Shown here piece after piece: positions 22,854 through 33,520 of a DNA stretch of 64,000 bases. The translations under genes and the position numbers were made by a program. Within the stretch, counting starts at the first letter, position 1, and every line of letters starts with the position of its first letter. Source of the DNA: Rutidosis leptorrhynchoides (Eukaryota; Streptophyta; Magnoliopsida; Asterales; Asteraceae); NCBI RefSeq assembly GCF_046630445.1, contig NC_092343.1, positions 140,795,501 through 140,859,500 on the forward strand. The letters are read 5' to 3'. The notes under the pieces are model-generated. The model worked only from the letters and a program-made list of their open reading frames with translations. It searched no databases and was not told where the DNA came from.

Positions 22854-23687
22854 GGGCCGTTTGTTGTAGTTGCGATTGATGTTGCGATTGTTGGGATAAT
22901 TGTTGCAATTATTGTTGTAATTGCTGTTGTTGTTGTATTGGTGATTCTTATCACCTTTTTCCTCCCACTTTCTTTTGACTTGCTTCACATTGGCCTCTTC
23001 ATCAGTCTGTTCTTTAATTCTTTCTTCAATCTGGTTCACTAGTTTGTGAGCCATTCTACATGCCTGTTGTATGGAGGCGGGCTCGTGTGAACTTATATCT
23101 TCTTGGATTCTTTCCGGTAATCCTTTCACAAACGCGTCGATCTTCTCTTCCTCATCTTCGAATGCTCCCGGACACAATAGGCACAATTCTGTGAATCGTC
23201 TTTCGTACGTGGTAATATCAAATCCTTGGGTTCGTAACCCTATAAGTTCTGTCTTGAGCTTATTGACCTCGGTTCTGGGACGGTACTTCTCGTTCATCAA
23301 GTGCTTGAATGCTGACCACGGTAGTGCATACGCATCGTCTTGTCCCACTTGCTCTAGATAGGTATTCCACCATGTTAACGCAGAACCTGTGAAGGTATGC
23401 GTAGCGTACTTTACTTTGTCCTCTTCAGTACACTTACTTATGGCAAACACCGATTCGACCTTCTCAGTCCACCGTTTCAATTCGATCGGTCCTTCGGTTC
23501 CATTAAATTCCAAAGGTTTGCAGGCAGTGAATTCTTTGTAGGTGCATCCTACACGATTTCCTGTACTGCTAGATCCAAGGTTATTGTTGGTATGTAGCGC
23601 AGCCTGTACTGCGGCTATGTTTGAAGCTAAAAAAGTACAGAATTCCTCTTCATTCATATTCACGGTGTGTCGAGTAGTCGGTGCCAT
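20286..23687 (-). CDS. Gag-protease-RT-RNase H polyprotein of F
   Basis: I start at MAPTTRHT (23687), the usual chromovirus start; the frame is open 12 codons further up. Order: gag core ([14 protein letters not shown]..), a ~50-residue Asn-rich tract, zinc knuckles [14 protein letters not shown] and [14 protein letters not shown] (the last Cys is Gly, so this knuckle is broken), protease [10 protein letters not shown] with [11 protein letters not shown] and [11 protein letters not shown] (YxDD equivalent FIDD), RNase H with YCDASK, LELGAVV and YTDHKSL. It ends at a TAA (20286-20288) in the integrase zinc finger. Together with the downstream frame, length is normal for the family. It makes and copies the element RNA in cytoplasmic particles. 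Confidence 0.88.
22780..22857 (-). repeat. (AAC)n microsatellite coding poly-Asn in gag
   Basis: Uninterrupted GTT/AAC triplets in frame with gag add a run of more than 20 Asn residues between the capsid part and the zinc knuckles, inside a longer Asn-rich stretch 22740-22940. Multiples of three keep the frame open. Confidence 0.85.
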
Positions 23688-23820
23688 TTCCTTCAAAATA
23701 GTCAAATGGAACAAGTTAATCATACAGAATATTAAGAGTAGTTAATAGTATTTCGTAGCATAATATGAACTCATTTATAAAAGCTTTTTCTTCATATTAG
23801 CGTTTTATAAGTTTAAATTC

Positions 23821-23840
23821 GGGTAGTACTTACCCGTTAA
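23821..23840 (-). other. Palindromic PPT-like motif upstream of F gag
   Basis: The minus strand reads TTAACGGGTAAGTACTACCCG, with CGGGTA/TACCCG arms. It lies 134 bases before the gag ATG, in the 340-base gap between the F-box ORF and gag that holds nothing else I recognise. It matches the motif in B and K. Confidence 0.55.
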
Positions 23841-24028
23841 GTTCATACTTAGTAGCTAATATACAATTCAACTACTACAATTCTATATGAAAAACTGATT
23901 ATAATAATATTTCGCGTTCAAACTTTTATACAATATTTTACAAACTTACAATACCGCTTATTTTACATATAGCATGAAATATAGCACACAATAAATTTGA
24001 TACAAGATGGTTGTGATGATAATTCTAG

Positions 24029-24712
24029 CTAGTACACAAGTCGTTCAGCAAAGGCAATAAAGACACGTAATTCATACGTCCAGAAACAAGTCATGCATTC
24101 TGGTTTTACTAGGATTACTTCCCATCCTTGGTATTGTGGAACATAACCGTTATGGCCGTTGATAAGACAGCGTGTTGTAACGTCGTCAAAGGGACGAGGG
24201 TTACGTAATGTCCAACAGTCCCGTAACAATCTAAAAACCTCATTTCTTACCCCAATTACCGACTCCGTCACTTGTGGGAACGTTTTGTTTAATAGTTGTA
24301 GCTCGATGTTCTTGTTCCCACTTTGGTGAGAAGCGAACATTACTAATCCGTAAGCATAACATGCTTCTTTATGTTGCATGTTAGCCGCTTTTTCTAAATC
24401 ACGAAGTCCAATATTCGGATATATTGAGTCAAAATAATTTCTTAACCCATTACGTAAAATAGCATTTGGGTTCCCCGCAATATATGCGTCAAAGTAAACA
24501 CATCGTAACTTATGGATTTCCCAATGTGATATCCCCCATCTTTCGAACGAAAGCCTTTTATAAACCAAGGCATTCTTGGAACGTTCTTCGAATGTCTTAC
24601 AAACTGATCTCACCTTAAATAGTTGTGCCGAAGAATTCTGACCGACTCTAGATAAGATTTCATCAATCATGTCTCCGGGTAGGTCTCTTAAAATATTGAG
24701 TTGTCTATCCAT
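24029..24712 (-). CDS. F-box protein carried inside chromovirus F
   Basis: An intact 227-codon ORF, ATG at 24712. Residues ~8-50 form an F-box: LRDLPGDMIDEILSRVGQ, then LFKVRSVCKTFEE. The middle has the pattern of a plant F-box subfamily (resembling At2g35280/At1g67623-type proteins, from memory): AGNPNAILRNGLRNYF, then a Sel1-like stretch LEKAANMQHKEACYAYGLVM, and a C-terminal PECMTCFWTYELRVF in place of the family's C..C..D.E end. Known F-box proteins join SKP1-cullin ligases and choose targets for ubiquitination. It has the same strand as gag-pol and lies 341 bases upstream of it and 137 bases after the acidic ORF. Capture of a host gene by the element is inferred. No stop or frameshift is seen. 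Confidence 0.85.
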   Translation of the reverse strand: MDRQLNILRDLPGDMIDEILSRVGQNSSAQLFKVRSVCKTFEERSKNALVYKRLSFERWGISHWEIHKLRCVYFDAYIAGNPNAILRNGLRNYFDSIYPNIGLRDLEKAANMQHKEACYAYGLVMFASHQSGNKNIELQLLNKTFPQVTESVIGVRNEVFRLLRDCWTLRNPRPFDDVTTRCLINGHNGYVPQYQGWEVILVKPECMTCFWTYELRVFIAFAERLVY

Positions 24713-24849
24713 TTTGTGTTTTTATACTGTAAAATAGACAAGAGTTAGATTCATAAAAAAAATACTTATTAATACAAGCAATTTTTACATATATTATAAA
24801 GCATAAGCACACTATATTACATATATTACACCACACGAATACAACTATC

Positions 24850-25464
24850 TTATTCTGACTCGCTTGTTTCTTCTTCTTCGGTTTTGGTTCGTTTTGCCAA
24901 GTTTCTAGGGATATATGATGTTCCCCTAATACGAGCCATCGTTTTCCACATTGGTTTAGAAAATCCTGGTGGTTTAGAGGTTCCCGGTTCATTGTTACAA
25001 CTTAAGGACTTCGGGGGTTGACGATACATATAAAGTTCATCGGGGTTGGAATTAGATTTCTCTATTTTTATGCCCTTTCCCTTATTATTTTCTTTTACCT
25101 TTTTAAATTCAGTTGGGGTAATTTCTATAACATCATCGGAATTCTCGTCAGAATCCGATTCATCGGAGAATTGGTAATCCTCCCAATATTTTGCTTCCTT
25201 AGCGGAAACACCATTGACCATAATTAACCTTGGTCGGTTGGTTGAGGATTTTCTTTTACTCAACCGTTTTATTATTTCCCCCACCGGTTCTATTTCTTCA
25301 TCCGGTTCCGATTCTTCTTTCGGTTCCGATTCTTCTTCTGGTTCCGACTCTTCTTCCGGTTCCTCTTCGGGAACTTGTGAATCAGTCCACGAATCATTCC
25401 AATTTACATTTGACTCTTCATTATTATTAGGTGAGCCAATGGGACTTGTTCTAGAGGTAGACAA
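24850..25464 (-). CDS. Acidic low-complexity ORF of F (next to 5' LTR)
   Basis: About 204 open codons with no ATG at the 5' end: the frame opens directly after TAG at a TTG codon, so translation would need splicing into it (AG at the boundary is a possible acceptor) or a later ATG such as MVNGVSAKEAKYWEDY. Features: Ser/Asn-rich start, acidic repeats of EEESEP type at about residues 30-62, a basic patch KRLSKRKSS, a second acidic patch DESDSDENSDD, and a C-terminus of RTKTEEEETSESE. It is probably disordered, and a nuclear location is possible from the Lys/Arg patches. No homologue recognised. It lies ~190 bases after the PBS and before the F-box ORF, so it belongs to the same accessory block. 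Confidence 0.55.
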   Translation of the reverse strand: MSTSRTSPIGSPNNNEESNVNWNDSWTDSQVPEEEPEEESEPEEESEPKEESEPDEEIEPVGEIIKRLSKRKSSTNRPRLIMVNGVSAKEAKYWEDYQFSDESDSDENSDDVIEITPTEFKKVKENNKGKGIKIEKSNSNPDELYMYRQPPKSLSCNNEPGTSKPPGFSKPMWKTMARIRGTSYIPRNLAKRTKTEEEETSESE

Positions 25465-25654
25465 CTATCACATAATATCAAACGCGTTAAGAGATTAATA
25501 TATCACATAATATTCACATGTTAAAAATATATAGTTTCCAACAAAATTTGTTAAGCAATCATTTTTCAAGTAAACACGGTCGAAGTCCAGACTCACTAAT
25601 GCATCCTAACAAACTAGATAAGACATACAAATGAAAAATTCTGGTTCTCTAAGA

Positions 25655-25672
25655 CCAACGCTCGGATACCAA
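25655..25672 (-). other. Primer-binding site of F
   Basis: The minus strand reads TTGGTATCCGAGCGTTGG directly after the LTR end ..GACATTTCA. It is close to the initiator Met tRNA complement, with a C in place of the usual A after TATC. Confidence 0.7.
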
Positions 25673-25673
25673 C

Positions 25674-26821
25674 TGAAATGTCCCGTTCTTATTGATTAAA
25701 AACGTTCCATATTAATTGATTTCGTTGCGAGGTTTTGACCTCTATATGAGACGTTTTTCAAAGACTGCATTCATTTTTAAAACAAACCATAACCTTTATT
25801 TCATAAATAAAGGTTTAAAAAGCTTTACGTAGATTATCAAATAATGATAATCTAAAATATCCTGTTTACACACGACCATTACATAATGGTTTACAATACA
25901 AATATGTTACATCGAAATCAGTTTCTTGAATGCAGTTTTTACACAATATCATACAAACATGGAATCCAAATCTTGTCCTTATTTTAGTATGCAACAGCGG
26001 AAGCTCTTAATATTCACCTGAGAATAAACATGCTTTAAACGTCAACAAAAATGTTGGTGAGTTATAGGTTTAACCTATATATATCAAATCGTAACAATAG
26101 ACCACAAGATTTCATATTTCAATACACATCCTATACATAGAGATAAAAATCATTCATATGGTGAACACCTGGTAACCGACATTAACAAGATGCATATATA
26201 AGAATATCCCCATCATTCCGGGACACCCTTCGGATATGATATAAATTTCAAAGTACTAAAGCATCCGGTACTTTGGATGGGGTTTGTTAGGCCCAATAGA
26301 TCTATCTTTAGGATTCACGTCAATTAGGGTGTCTGTTCCCTAATTCTTAGATTACCAGACTTAATAAAAAGGGGCATATTCGATTTCGATAATTCAACCA
26401 TAGAATGTAGTTTCACGTACTTGTGTCTATTTTGTAAATCATTTATAAAACCTGCATGTATTCTCATCCCAAAATATTAGATTTTAAAAGTGGGACTATA
26501 ACTCACTTTCACAGATTTTTACTTCGTCGAGAAGTAAGACTTGGCCACTGTTGATTCACGAACCTATAACAATATATACATATATATTAAAGTATGTTCA
26601 AAATATATTTACAACACTTTTAATATATTTTGATGTTTTAAGTTTATTAAGTCAGCTGTCCTCGTTAGTAACCTACAACTAGTTGTCCACAGTTAGATGT
26701 ACAGAAATAAATCGATAAATATTATCTTGAATCAATCCACGACCCAGTGTATACGTATCTCAGTATTGATCACAACTCAAACTATATATATTTTGGAATC
26801 AACCTCAACCCTGTATAGCTA
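25674..26821 (-). mobile_element. Truncated 5' LTR of F
   Basis: It corresponds to 15794-16935 of the 3' LTR; the upstream 2.1 kb are missing. The break is at TATAGCTAA, where Athila gag sequence GCTAAGAGATGG starts in the other orientation. GCTAA is shared by both partners, as in microhomology-mediated joining. With its promoter part gone, F's 5' LTR probably cannot drive transcription. Confidence 0.8.
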
Positions 26822-28861
26822 AGAGATGGTTAGATAAGCAACCAGAGGGAGCGATTACCTCTTGGGAAGTTTTGGTGGATAAGTTTTCAGCAAAGTTTTT
26901 TCCTGCGTCTCGAGCTGCTAGACTTCAAGTAGATATTTTGCAATTCAGACAAAAGAGCAGTGAGACATTGTTTGATGCTTGGGACTGTTATTCTAATATG
27001 TTACGCTCATGTCCACAACACGGGTTAAATGATTTGCAAAAGGTCCAGATTTTCTATAAGCGGTGTGACATCCCAACTCGTCAGAATATTGATCAAGCGG
27101 CAGGTGGAACTTTAATGGATAAAACCGAAGAAGAGGCACTAGAGATTATTGAGAAGCAAGCTACTTACACTCACGAATGGTATCAAGATCATGAGTTAAC
27201 TCGTGCAGCGTCAGTTAAGAGAACCGAAACCACTGGTGCGTATGATGATTATGGGTCTATTAATGCTAAGTTAGACAAGTTTGGTAGACACTTGGAGAAG
27301 TTAGAGAAGGACATGCTTGGTATTAAAGTTGGTTGTGAATTTTGTGGGGGATTACACTTAGGAAAATATTATGATGCGGGTTTGACTATGAACCAGAAAG
27401 AAGAGATCGCTTATATTAGTCAACAGAACAACAATCAGTTCCAGGGACGTGCACAGTTTAATAGGAATTTGAACAATCCCTATAATCCACAAGGTAATCA
27501 AGGTTCGAGGTTCCAGCCAGGTTCTAGTGGAGGATATCAACAGCAAGCTCCCGGGTATTTTCAAAAGCCCTAAGCCGAAGAGAAAAAGTCCAACCTTGAA
27601 GCTATGATCGAAAAGCTTGTGATGTCTCAAACTCAGCTTGTTACTACTGTTACTCAGAACAATGAGAAGAATGATCAAATGTTTCGAAATCAACAAGCAG
27701 CTATTCAGAATTTGGAGAAACAAATTGGTCAACTTGCTAATCAGAATAATGAGAGGATACTGGGAGAGTTACCGAGTAAGACAGATAATAACCCGAAGAA
27801 TGGGCATGTTAATGCTATCACCACTCGAAGTGGTTTAGCATATGATCCACTGCGGAAGCCAGATGAGTATAATTTGTGAGTGCCATTAGTTAAAGATAGT
27901 GAGCCGGTTGTTGTTAGTAAATCGGAAGGGGATAAGGAGTCGGAACAGGTGATTGAGAAAGTTGTGAAGTTACCAAAACTGTTGCTGCTAAACCGATACT
28001 TAAAGAGTATCAACCACCACTCCCATTCCAGAGGAAGCAGAGATTGGAAAAGCTGGAGGCAGAAAAGTCCAAGTTCATGGACTTGATTAAAAAAGTTAAC
28101 ATTAATTTGCCTTTTATTGATGTGATTGCAGGTATCCCCAAGTATGCAAGGTTTCTTAAGGACTTGCTAACTAACAGGAAGAAGCTGGAGAACATGTCTT
28201 CAGTAAGGTTGAATGCCGCCTGCTCCGCAATAGTTATAAACCAGCTTCCCGAGAAGCTTGAGGATCCTGGAAGTTTTACCATTCCTTGTTTACTGAGTAA
28301 TTTGGATTGTATGAGGTCGTTGGCAGATTTGGGGGCTAGCATAAATTTAATGCCCTATTCTATTTATTTAAAGATAGACCTCGGGGAGTTGAAACCCATG
28401 CATATGGCTATTTAGCTAGCGGACCGCTCTATTAAATTCTCTCATTGAATTATCGAGAATATGCTAGTTAAGACCGGGTTGTTGGTTTTCCCGGCCAATT
28501 TCGTGGTGTTGGATATGGAAGTGGATGAGAGGATTCCACTTATTTTGGGTCGGCCATTTTTAAATACTGCTAGGTGTATCATTGATGTCTATGGCCAACA
28601 GTTGACCCTTAGGATAGATGATTTGCATGTGACTTTCTCATCGAACATGCTTTAAAATACCTTGCTCACACTGATGATACATGTTATTTTCTTAACACTG
28701 TGAATGTCCAGTCTGAGTTTTTGCAGGAATTCCCAGAGTTACAGGGTTCAGGAGAATGTTCATTGGTCGAAATTGATGAAGAGTTGCAGGTTGAGGAGGT
28801 GGATATTTTGACCACCTTGATGGAAAACAGCTATGAGCCGACTAAGGAGGAGTTCAAAAAA
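26822..28861 (+). pseudogene. Inverted Athila gag-protease block (element G)
   Basis: The plus strand encodes the Athila gag from KRWLDKQPEG through AKFFPASRAARL, CPQHGL, CDIPTRQNIDQAAGG and CEFCGGLHLGKY, a Gln/Asn-rich tail, then the aspartic protease region (NLPFIDVIAGIPKYARF, LADLGASINLMPYS, PLILGRPFLNTA) up to EPTKEEFKK. Internal stops occur at 27571-27573, 27877-27879 and 28413-28415, among others, with at least one frameshift. It is the direct continuation of the gag piece on the opposite strand at 28862-31853, so this block has been flipped. Compare the intact order in M (47336-50176, minus). Confidence 0.8.
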
Positions 28862-29250
28862 TAAGAGTCCAGGGAAAAAGCCTCGTCTTGATCGAAGTAT
28901 CGGCAACCTCATGTAGCTTGAACAAGTTGCAAACATCATTGAAAATACGAAGATGCTCGTTAGTATCCTCACTATCCTTGCAATGAAATTGGCAGTCAGA
29001 AGAAATCAAACTTAGAATCAGACCTGTAATTTGAAAAGGTTGAATGATGTTCGGTTGAGTAATCTAATTGCCTTGGCCAGCTCGGGTGGCCTTCAGCTTT
29101 TCTGCCATAGTCTGAGGATGATTTGGTTGATCAGCTTGGTCAGCCATGTCTTCAGTCTCAAAAAAGATGTAATGAAACGTAAGATTCTTCTTCCTCTCTG
29201 ATTTCAGGTGGTGTATCGGGCACCACAGTCTCAGAACTACTACCCAAATT

Positions 29251-31713
29251 TGTCGAAACCCGACCTTAACCATAAGGACGAATACAATAACATATGATTT
29301 CATCGCGAGGTATTGACCTCTATATGCGACGTTTTTCAAAAACTGCATTCGTTTTTACAATACATACCATAACTTTTATTACAAATACAAGGTTTAAACA
29401 AGATAATAATGATTATCGTTTAGCGATAATCTTAGACTTACAAACTTTACATGTGATAATAACAATACGACTTCCAACATATTTTACATTACAAATCCTC
29501 CGATATGCAGTTTTATTTTTGACACAAATATGCATACTTAAGATCTTGCTTAAATTCAACATGTTGCAGCGGAAGCTTTTAGTTATCACCTGAGAATAAA
29601 CATGCTTAAAACGTCAACATAAAGTTGGTGAGATATAGGTTTAATGCCGACAGCGTTATAAATATAGACCACAAGATTTCATATATAAACATTTTAATAA
29701 AAATATTCTAAGTTGTTGAGCACTTGATAACCATACTTAACATTTAATCAACGTCGCATATTCCCTTTATTATGAAATCTTACTACACCGTACCAAGTGT
29801 AGTCACCGAAACGAAATACTGTGCAACCGTTGAATACTGGTCGTCCAGTCCGGTTGGGGTTGTCAGGCCCGATAGATCTATCAACAGGATTCGCGTTTAC
29901 AATACCGCATGTAAATAGTAGTTACCAAGTTACAGGGAGATATGCCAATGGTACAACTCAACGTAGAATATATAATTTTAATCACTTGTGTCCATAATGA
30001 AAATCATGAAATGCATGTATTCTCATCCCGAAATATTTAGAGTTTAAAAGTGGGACTATATACTCACCTTTGCCTTGAAGGTATTTAACTAGACTTGGTC
30101 TCCGATAGATATCACAAACCTAACCATATATATAATATATCAACATATTTTCTTTTCAAGTAATCGTTACATATATATATATATATATATATACTTATAA
30201 TACTTTTAATATTTTCTTAGCCCGTAGTTAGCAGTCTGTTGTTAATGGTCCACAGTTAGTTGCTCAATAAAATAAATAAAGACCCCATCGTATTCGTATT
30301 GATCAGAATTAATCTCGACCCATGGTACCATGTTGTCAAATGACGTGTTGCGTACATAAAGTACCATGTTGTCAGATGACGTGTTGCGTACAATCATGAG
30401 GTCTTATGATTAATCTTCTCGTGTTGTTTACGGGTGGTCCTGAAATATATAAAATCAAATCATAAGTAAATATTTATTAAATATTATGTTAATTAGCTAA
30501 GATATGATTAATCCGATCTTGTCATAATATGATATATTACAGGTTTTGAAGTGTTTTAAAAATCAAATTAGAAGGATCTATTTAGTTTGCGAACAGGTTT
30601 GAAATCATTCAAACTATGTTCTTGTTGTTAAAAATTTTATAACACAAAATAAGATAGCTATATAAATATGAATCGAATAAGATTATGAATAAGGTTACTA
30701 CCTCAAGTTACTTGGATAAAGCTACTGGAAAAGATAGAAAATAATCTTGATCAAACTTTCTTATGATGATTATAGGTTGTTCATGAAGCTAGTTCTTCAT
30801 GAGTATTTGCTGAGATGGTGAAGAACACTTAGAGTTCCTAAGAGTGTGTTTTTGGTTAGAGAAATATGGTTGTAAGAATGAAATGAAAAACCAAGGTGAT
30901 GGTGATACTTATAGGACAGTCTGGTTGTTGAGGGAACAAGGACAAATTTTTGTGTTGAATTTTTGATTAATAATGTATGCTAGCTTACAAATAAGATTCC
31001 CTCTTATCTAGGGCAAATCTAAGGCTGATAAGGATATTGATTTGATGTGTATTTACCAATAGTAATTACGTATAGATTATGGGCATGTTACGGTAAAAGA
31101 AGCTCAAAATCGGGCTTTTATTTTGGGTCCAACCAGCTAGGGGCTCTGCCCCTTGGACCCCACCAGGGGTTGCCACCCCTTGGACCCCGCTTATCGGGGG
31201 CGCTGCCCTCGAACCCCCATCATAATCAAGATAAGTTCAAACAAGTGTGCACTCTACACTTCCCCAAACTTGTTCGATATTTATCAAGATTATTTTGGTT
31301 ACAAATTAATCCCATTACACTTAAATCATATTGGTGACATAAATCACAACACATTATAGATTGTAAGTATATATGTCAAAGAACGTTACATATTGTTATT
31401 GTTTTGAAAACTTAAGTTAGTGGTCTCAAAGTATACTTATAACTCATTGTTGTTAGTTCACAATGAAATGTTAAACCATCCTTAAATCATGTTAAATATG
31501 TATAGATATGTACATATACATAATCGTATAAGTATCGTGTGTTATATAGTTCGTGATATCATCGGTCAAATTGGACGGTCAAACGTTGTGTAAAACTCTT
31601 TTCAAAAATATAAGTCTCAATAGTTTGGATTGCTTATCATGTTGGTAAGGTTTAATTTATGTAAATATTAATCTCATAAGTATAGAACGATCGGAAAATT
31701 CCGGGTCGTTACA
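29251..31713 (-). mobile_element. Solo LTR H (2.46 kb) with TSD AAATT
   Basis: Minus-strand LTR from TGTAACGACCCGG (31713) to ..GGGTTTCGACA (29251), flanked by AAATT at 29246-29250 and 31714-31718. No PBS, PPT or internal sequence is present, so it is a solo LTR left by LTR-LTR recombination. It carries the hairpin/GCATGTTTATTCTCAGGT block at 29588-29635, an (AT)n run near 30167-30193 and a GC-rich hairpin cluster at 31138-31217. Confidence 0.9.
31138..31217. repeat. GC-rich hairpin cluster in LTR H
   Basis: Three imperfect ~27-base units of the form GGGGCTCTGCCCCTTGGACCCC, each able to fold (GGGGCTCTGCCCC; GGGGTTGCCACCCC; GGGGGCGCTGCCCTCG). They stand out in otherwise AT-rich sequence. Confidence 0.65.
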
Positions 31714-31995
31714 AAATTAATTATATTAGCACTCGAAGAAAAAGATGAATCCACTGTAGACTGTTGCTCTTGACTTAACGCTCTGAATAACTCTCTTACG
31801 GGTTCTGCAAATGGTTGAAGAATCGGAGAATTAGAAGAACGCGTATGTGGCATGCACTACCTGTTATCTGCGAAATCACAACTAACAACTGATTAAACGC
31901 ACCGATTCAATTGAGAATAAACAAAAAGAAATAATAAACTATAACTAAACTAAACTAAGAACAATTAGATAACAATCTTAATTTTAGACACAACT

Positions 31996-32014
31996 GTCCC
32001 CGGCAGCGGTGCCA
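31996..32014 (-). other. Primer-binding site of G (tRNA-Asp type)
   Basis: The minus strand reads TGGCACCGCTGCCGGGGAC, close to the tRNA-Asp complement used by Athila/Tat elements. It is six bases from the LTR end CACATCA. Confidence 0.8.
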
Positions 32015-32020
32015 AAAACT

Positions 32021-33520
32021 TGATGTGCGAAATCTAGTATATAATTTATCTTGGAAAATGCCGGTTTAAAGATTACTACACACTAACGGGCAGTGGACCC
32101 GATCATGCAATAGTACAAAGTTGGTAGTTCCGAAATCGTTCCAAGGACAGTTCAAACGTGAGAATTAGATTGCAACTAACAAAAGTAAACTAAGTTAATT
32201 TATGAAAGTTGAAAGTACGAGATAATTTGTTTTGCGGCTATTTAACGATTAGCCAAATCAAGATTTGATTATAAACAGAAAAAGAACAATATTTTTGGTA
32301 TTTTAGAATTTAAGCCTTAAAGCAAACAGACAAATAAAATAAGATAGTTTAAATCAAATCGAAAAAAAAAATGTTCGTCTAGACTCTTTACACCTAGTCT
32401 TGGATGCATTTAGATTAAGCCCCAGTTATTATCTAACCTATACGAATTATATAATCGGTTCACCTGGAATTCCCCAGTGCAAACACTTCAATTAAGATTA
32501 CACGACACGGAATTCTTCGTAGCCTAAGACCTCATAATTGTGACCAAATATTTCAACTGAGATGAAGACTTAAATCGCGATTACACCAACTCTCGTTGTG
32601 TGTAATTCACCCCTATTTCGTCTAGCCTTTTGAATTCAATTTAATCTCGTCTCCGAGTAAGCAAACAACAAATTAAGACAAACCAATTGTAAATCTATGT
32701 ATTAAATTAATGAACTCTCGTCCTATCAAACAAATACACAACCAATTGAATCGAAAAGTCTTGCTTTAATAAGAATCGTTCTTTAATTCAAATAGCAAAT
32801 CATCATAAATTAAACGAATAAATGATAAGTAGCATCCAATACATAGGTTTATAAGTCTAGACAAACATTAAATAACTTAGCCAATAACCATGGCAACAAT
32901 AGAAATCAAAATAACAAATAATAAAGAAAACATTGTTTGATAAAATAGAATCAGCCTAACACAATGAATCTTGATGAGTGGTGAGATTGATCCTTAAAAT
33001 CGGAATGATTGGAGCGTTAGAGTTACCTTGGAATTCCCCAAAAGTGACTGAAAATCTCCCCTAATGCTCTAGAAATCGGCTGCCAAAAAGATAACCCTCA
33101 TAATAGAAATCTGCACCCTATTTATAGCAAAAGAAATCTGGCCAACTCCAAATGCACGGTGCGCAATTAAGTGCGCGGCGCGCACTAACAAACAAAAAAC
33201 GCTGTTCGAAAATTAATGTCTTCTGATCTGTTTTGAGGTAGAACCGCGCGGTGCGCACCCCAATGCGCGGCGCGCATAACTGTTTTCAGCAATTCTTGCG
33301 CGTTTTTAAATGTAACAAGTCCTGGTCATGTCCCAAATCCACAAATAACACATAAACTGCTGTAAACGCGCCATAAACACCACAATTCAATCATTTGACA
33401 CTTCTCGGCTCTCAAATCATAATCTTCCAAATATTCGCGAATAATAACCAAAACCGTATCTGAATGGACTAAAAATGACGGATATTGCCATGATAAATAT
33501 ATGAGAAATGCGCAATATCA
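32021..33520 (-). mobile_element. 5' LTR of Athila G (1.5 kb)
   Basis: The minus strand starts TGATATTGCGC (33520) and ends ..CGCACATCA (32021), next to the PBS. It contains two perfect CG-rich palindromes, GTGCGCGGCGCGCAC (33171-33185) and ATGCGCGGCGCGCAT (33263-33277). No 3' LTR is present in the window. Confidence 0.75.

Larger units (their letters stand above)
15794..26821 (-). mobile_element. Tekay/Del-type chromovirus F with extra 5' ORFs
   Basis: A minus-strand element: truncated 5' LTR (25674-26821), PBS, acidic ORF, F-box ORF, palindromic motif, gag-pol, PPT, complete 3' LTR (15794-19035). The shared LTR part differs by about eight substitutions and one short indel over ~1.1 kb by eye, so insertion is recent. 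The 5' end is cut off at 26821 where inverted Athila sequence begins. It inserted into element C just after gag. Confidence 0.85.
28862..31853 (-). pseudogene. Athila gag N-terminus of G, split by solo LTR H
   Basis: The minus strand starts MPHTRSSNSP at 31853, runs to 31714, is interrupted by H, and resumes at 29250 with SSSETVVPDTPPE, MAEKLKATRAGQGN, then after a stop and frameshifts the DSEDTNEHL-like and TRLFPW motifs near 28870. In Athila gag the next motif is KRWLD, which is found at the far end of the inverted block (26822). Confidence 0.7.

Noticed and set aside
22770..23042. Poly-Val frame opposite gag
   Set aside because: Shadow of the (AAC)n tract in F gag.
31047..31359. Plus-strand frames over the GC-rich part of LTR H
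   Set aside because: Pro/Gly-rich translation of the hairpin cluster; frames end at random on both sides.
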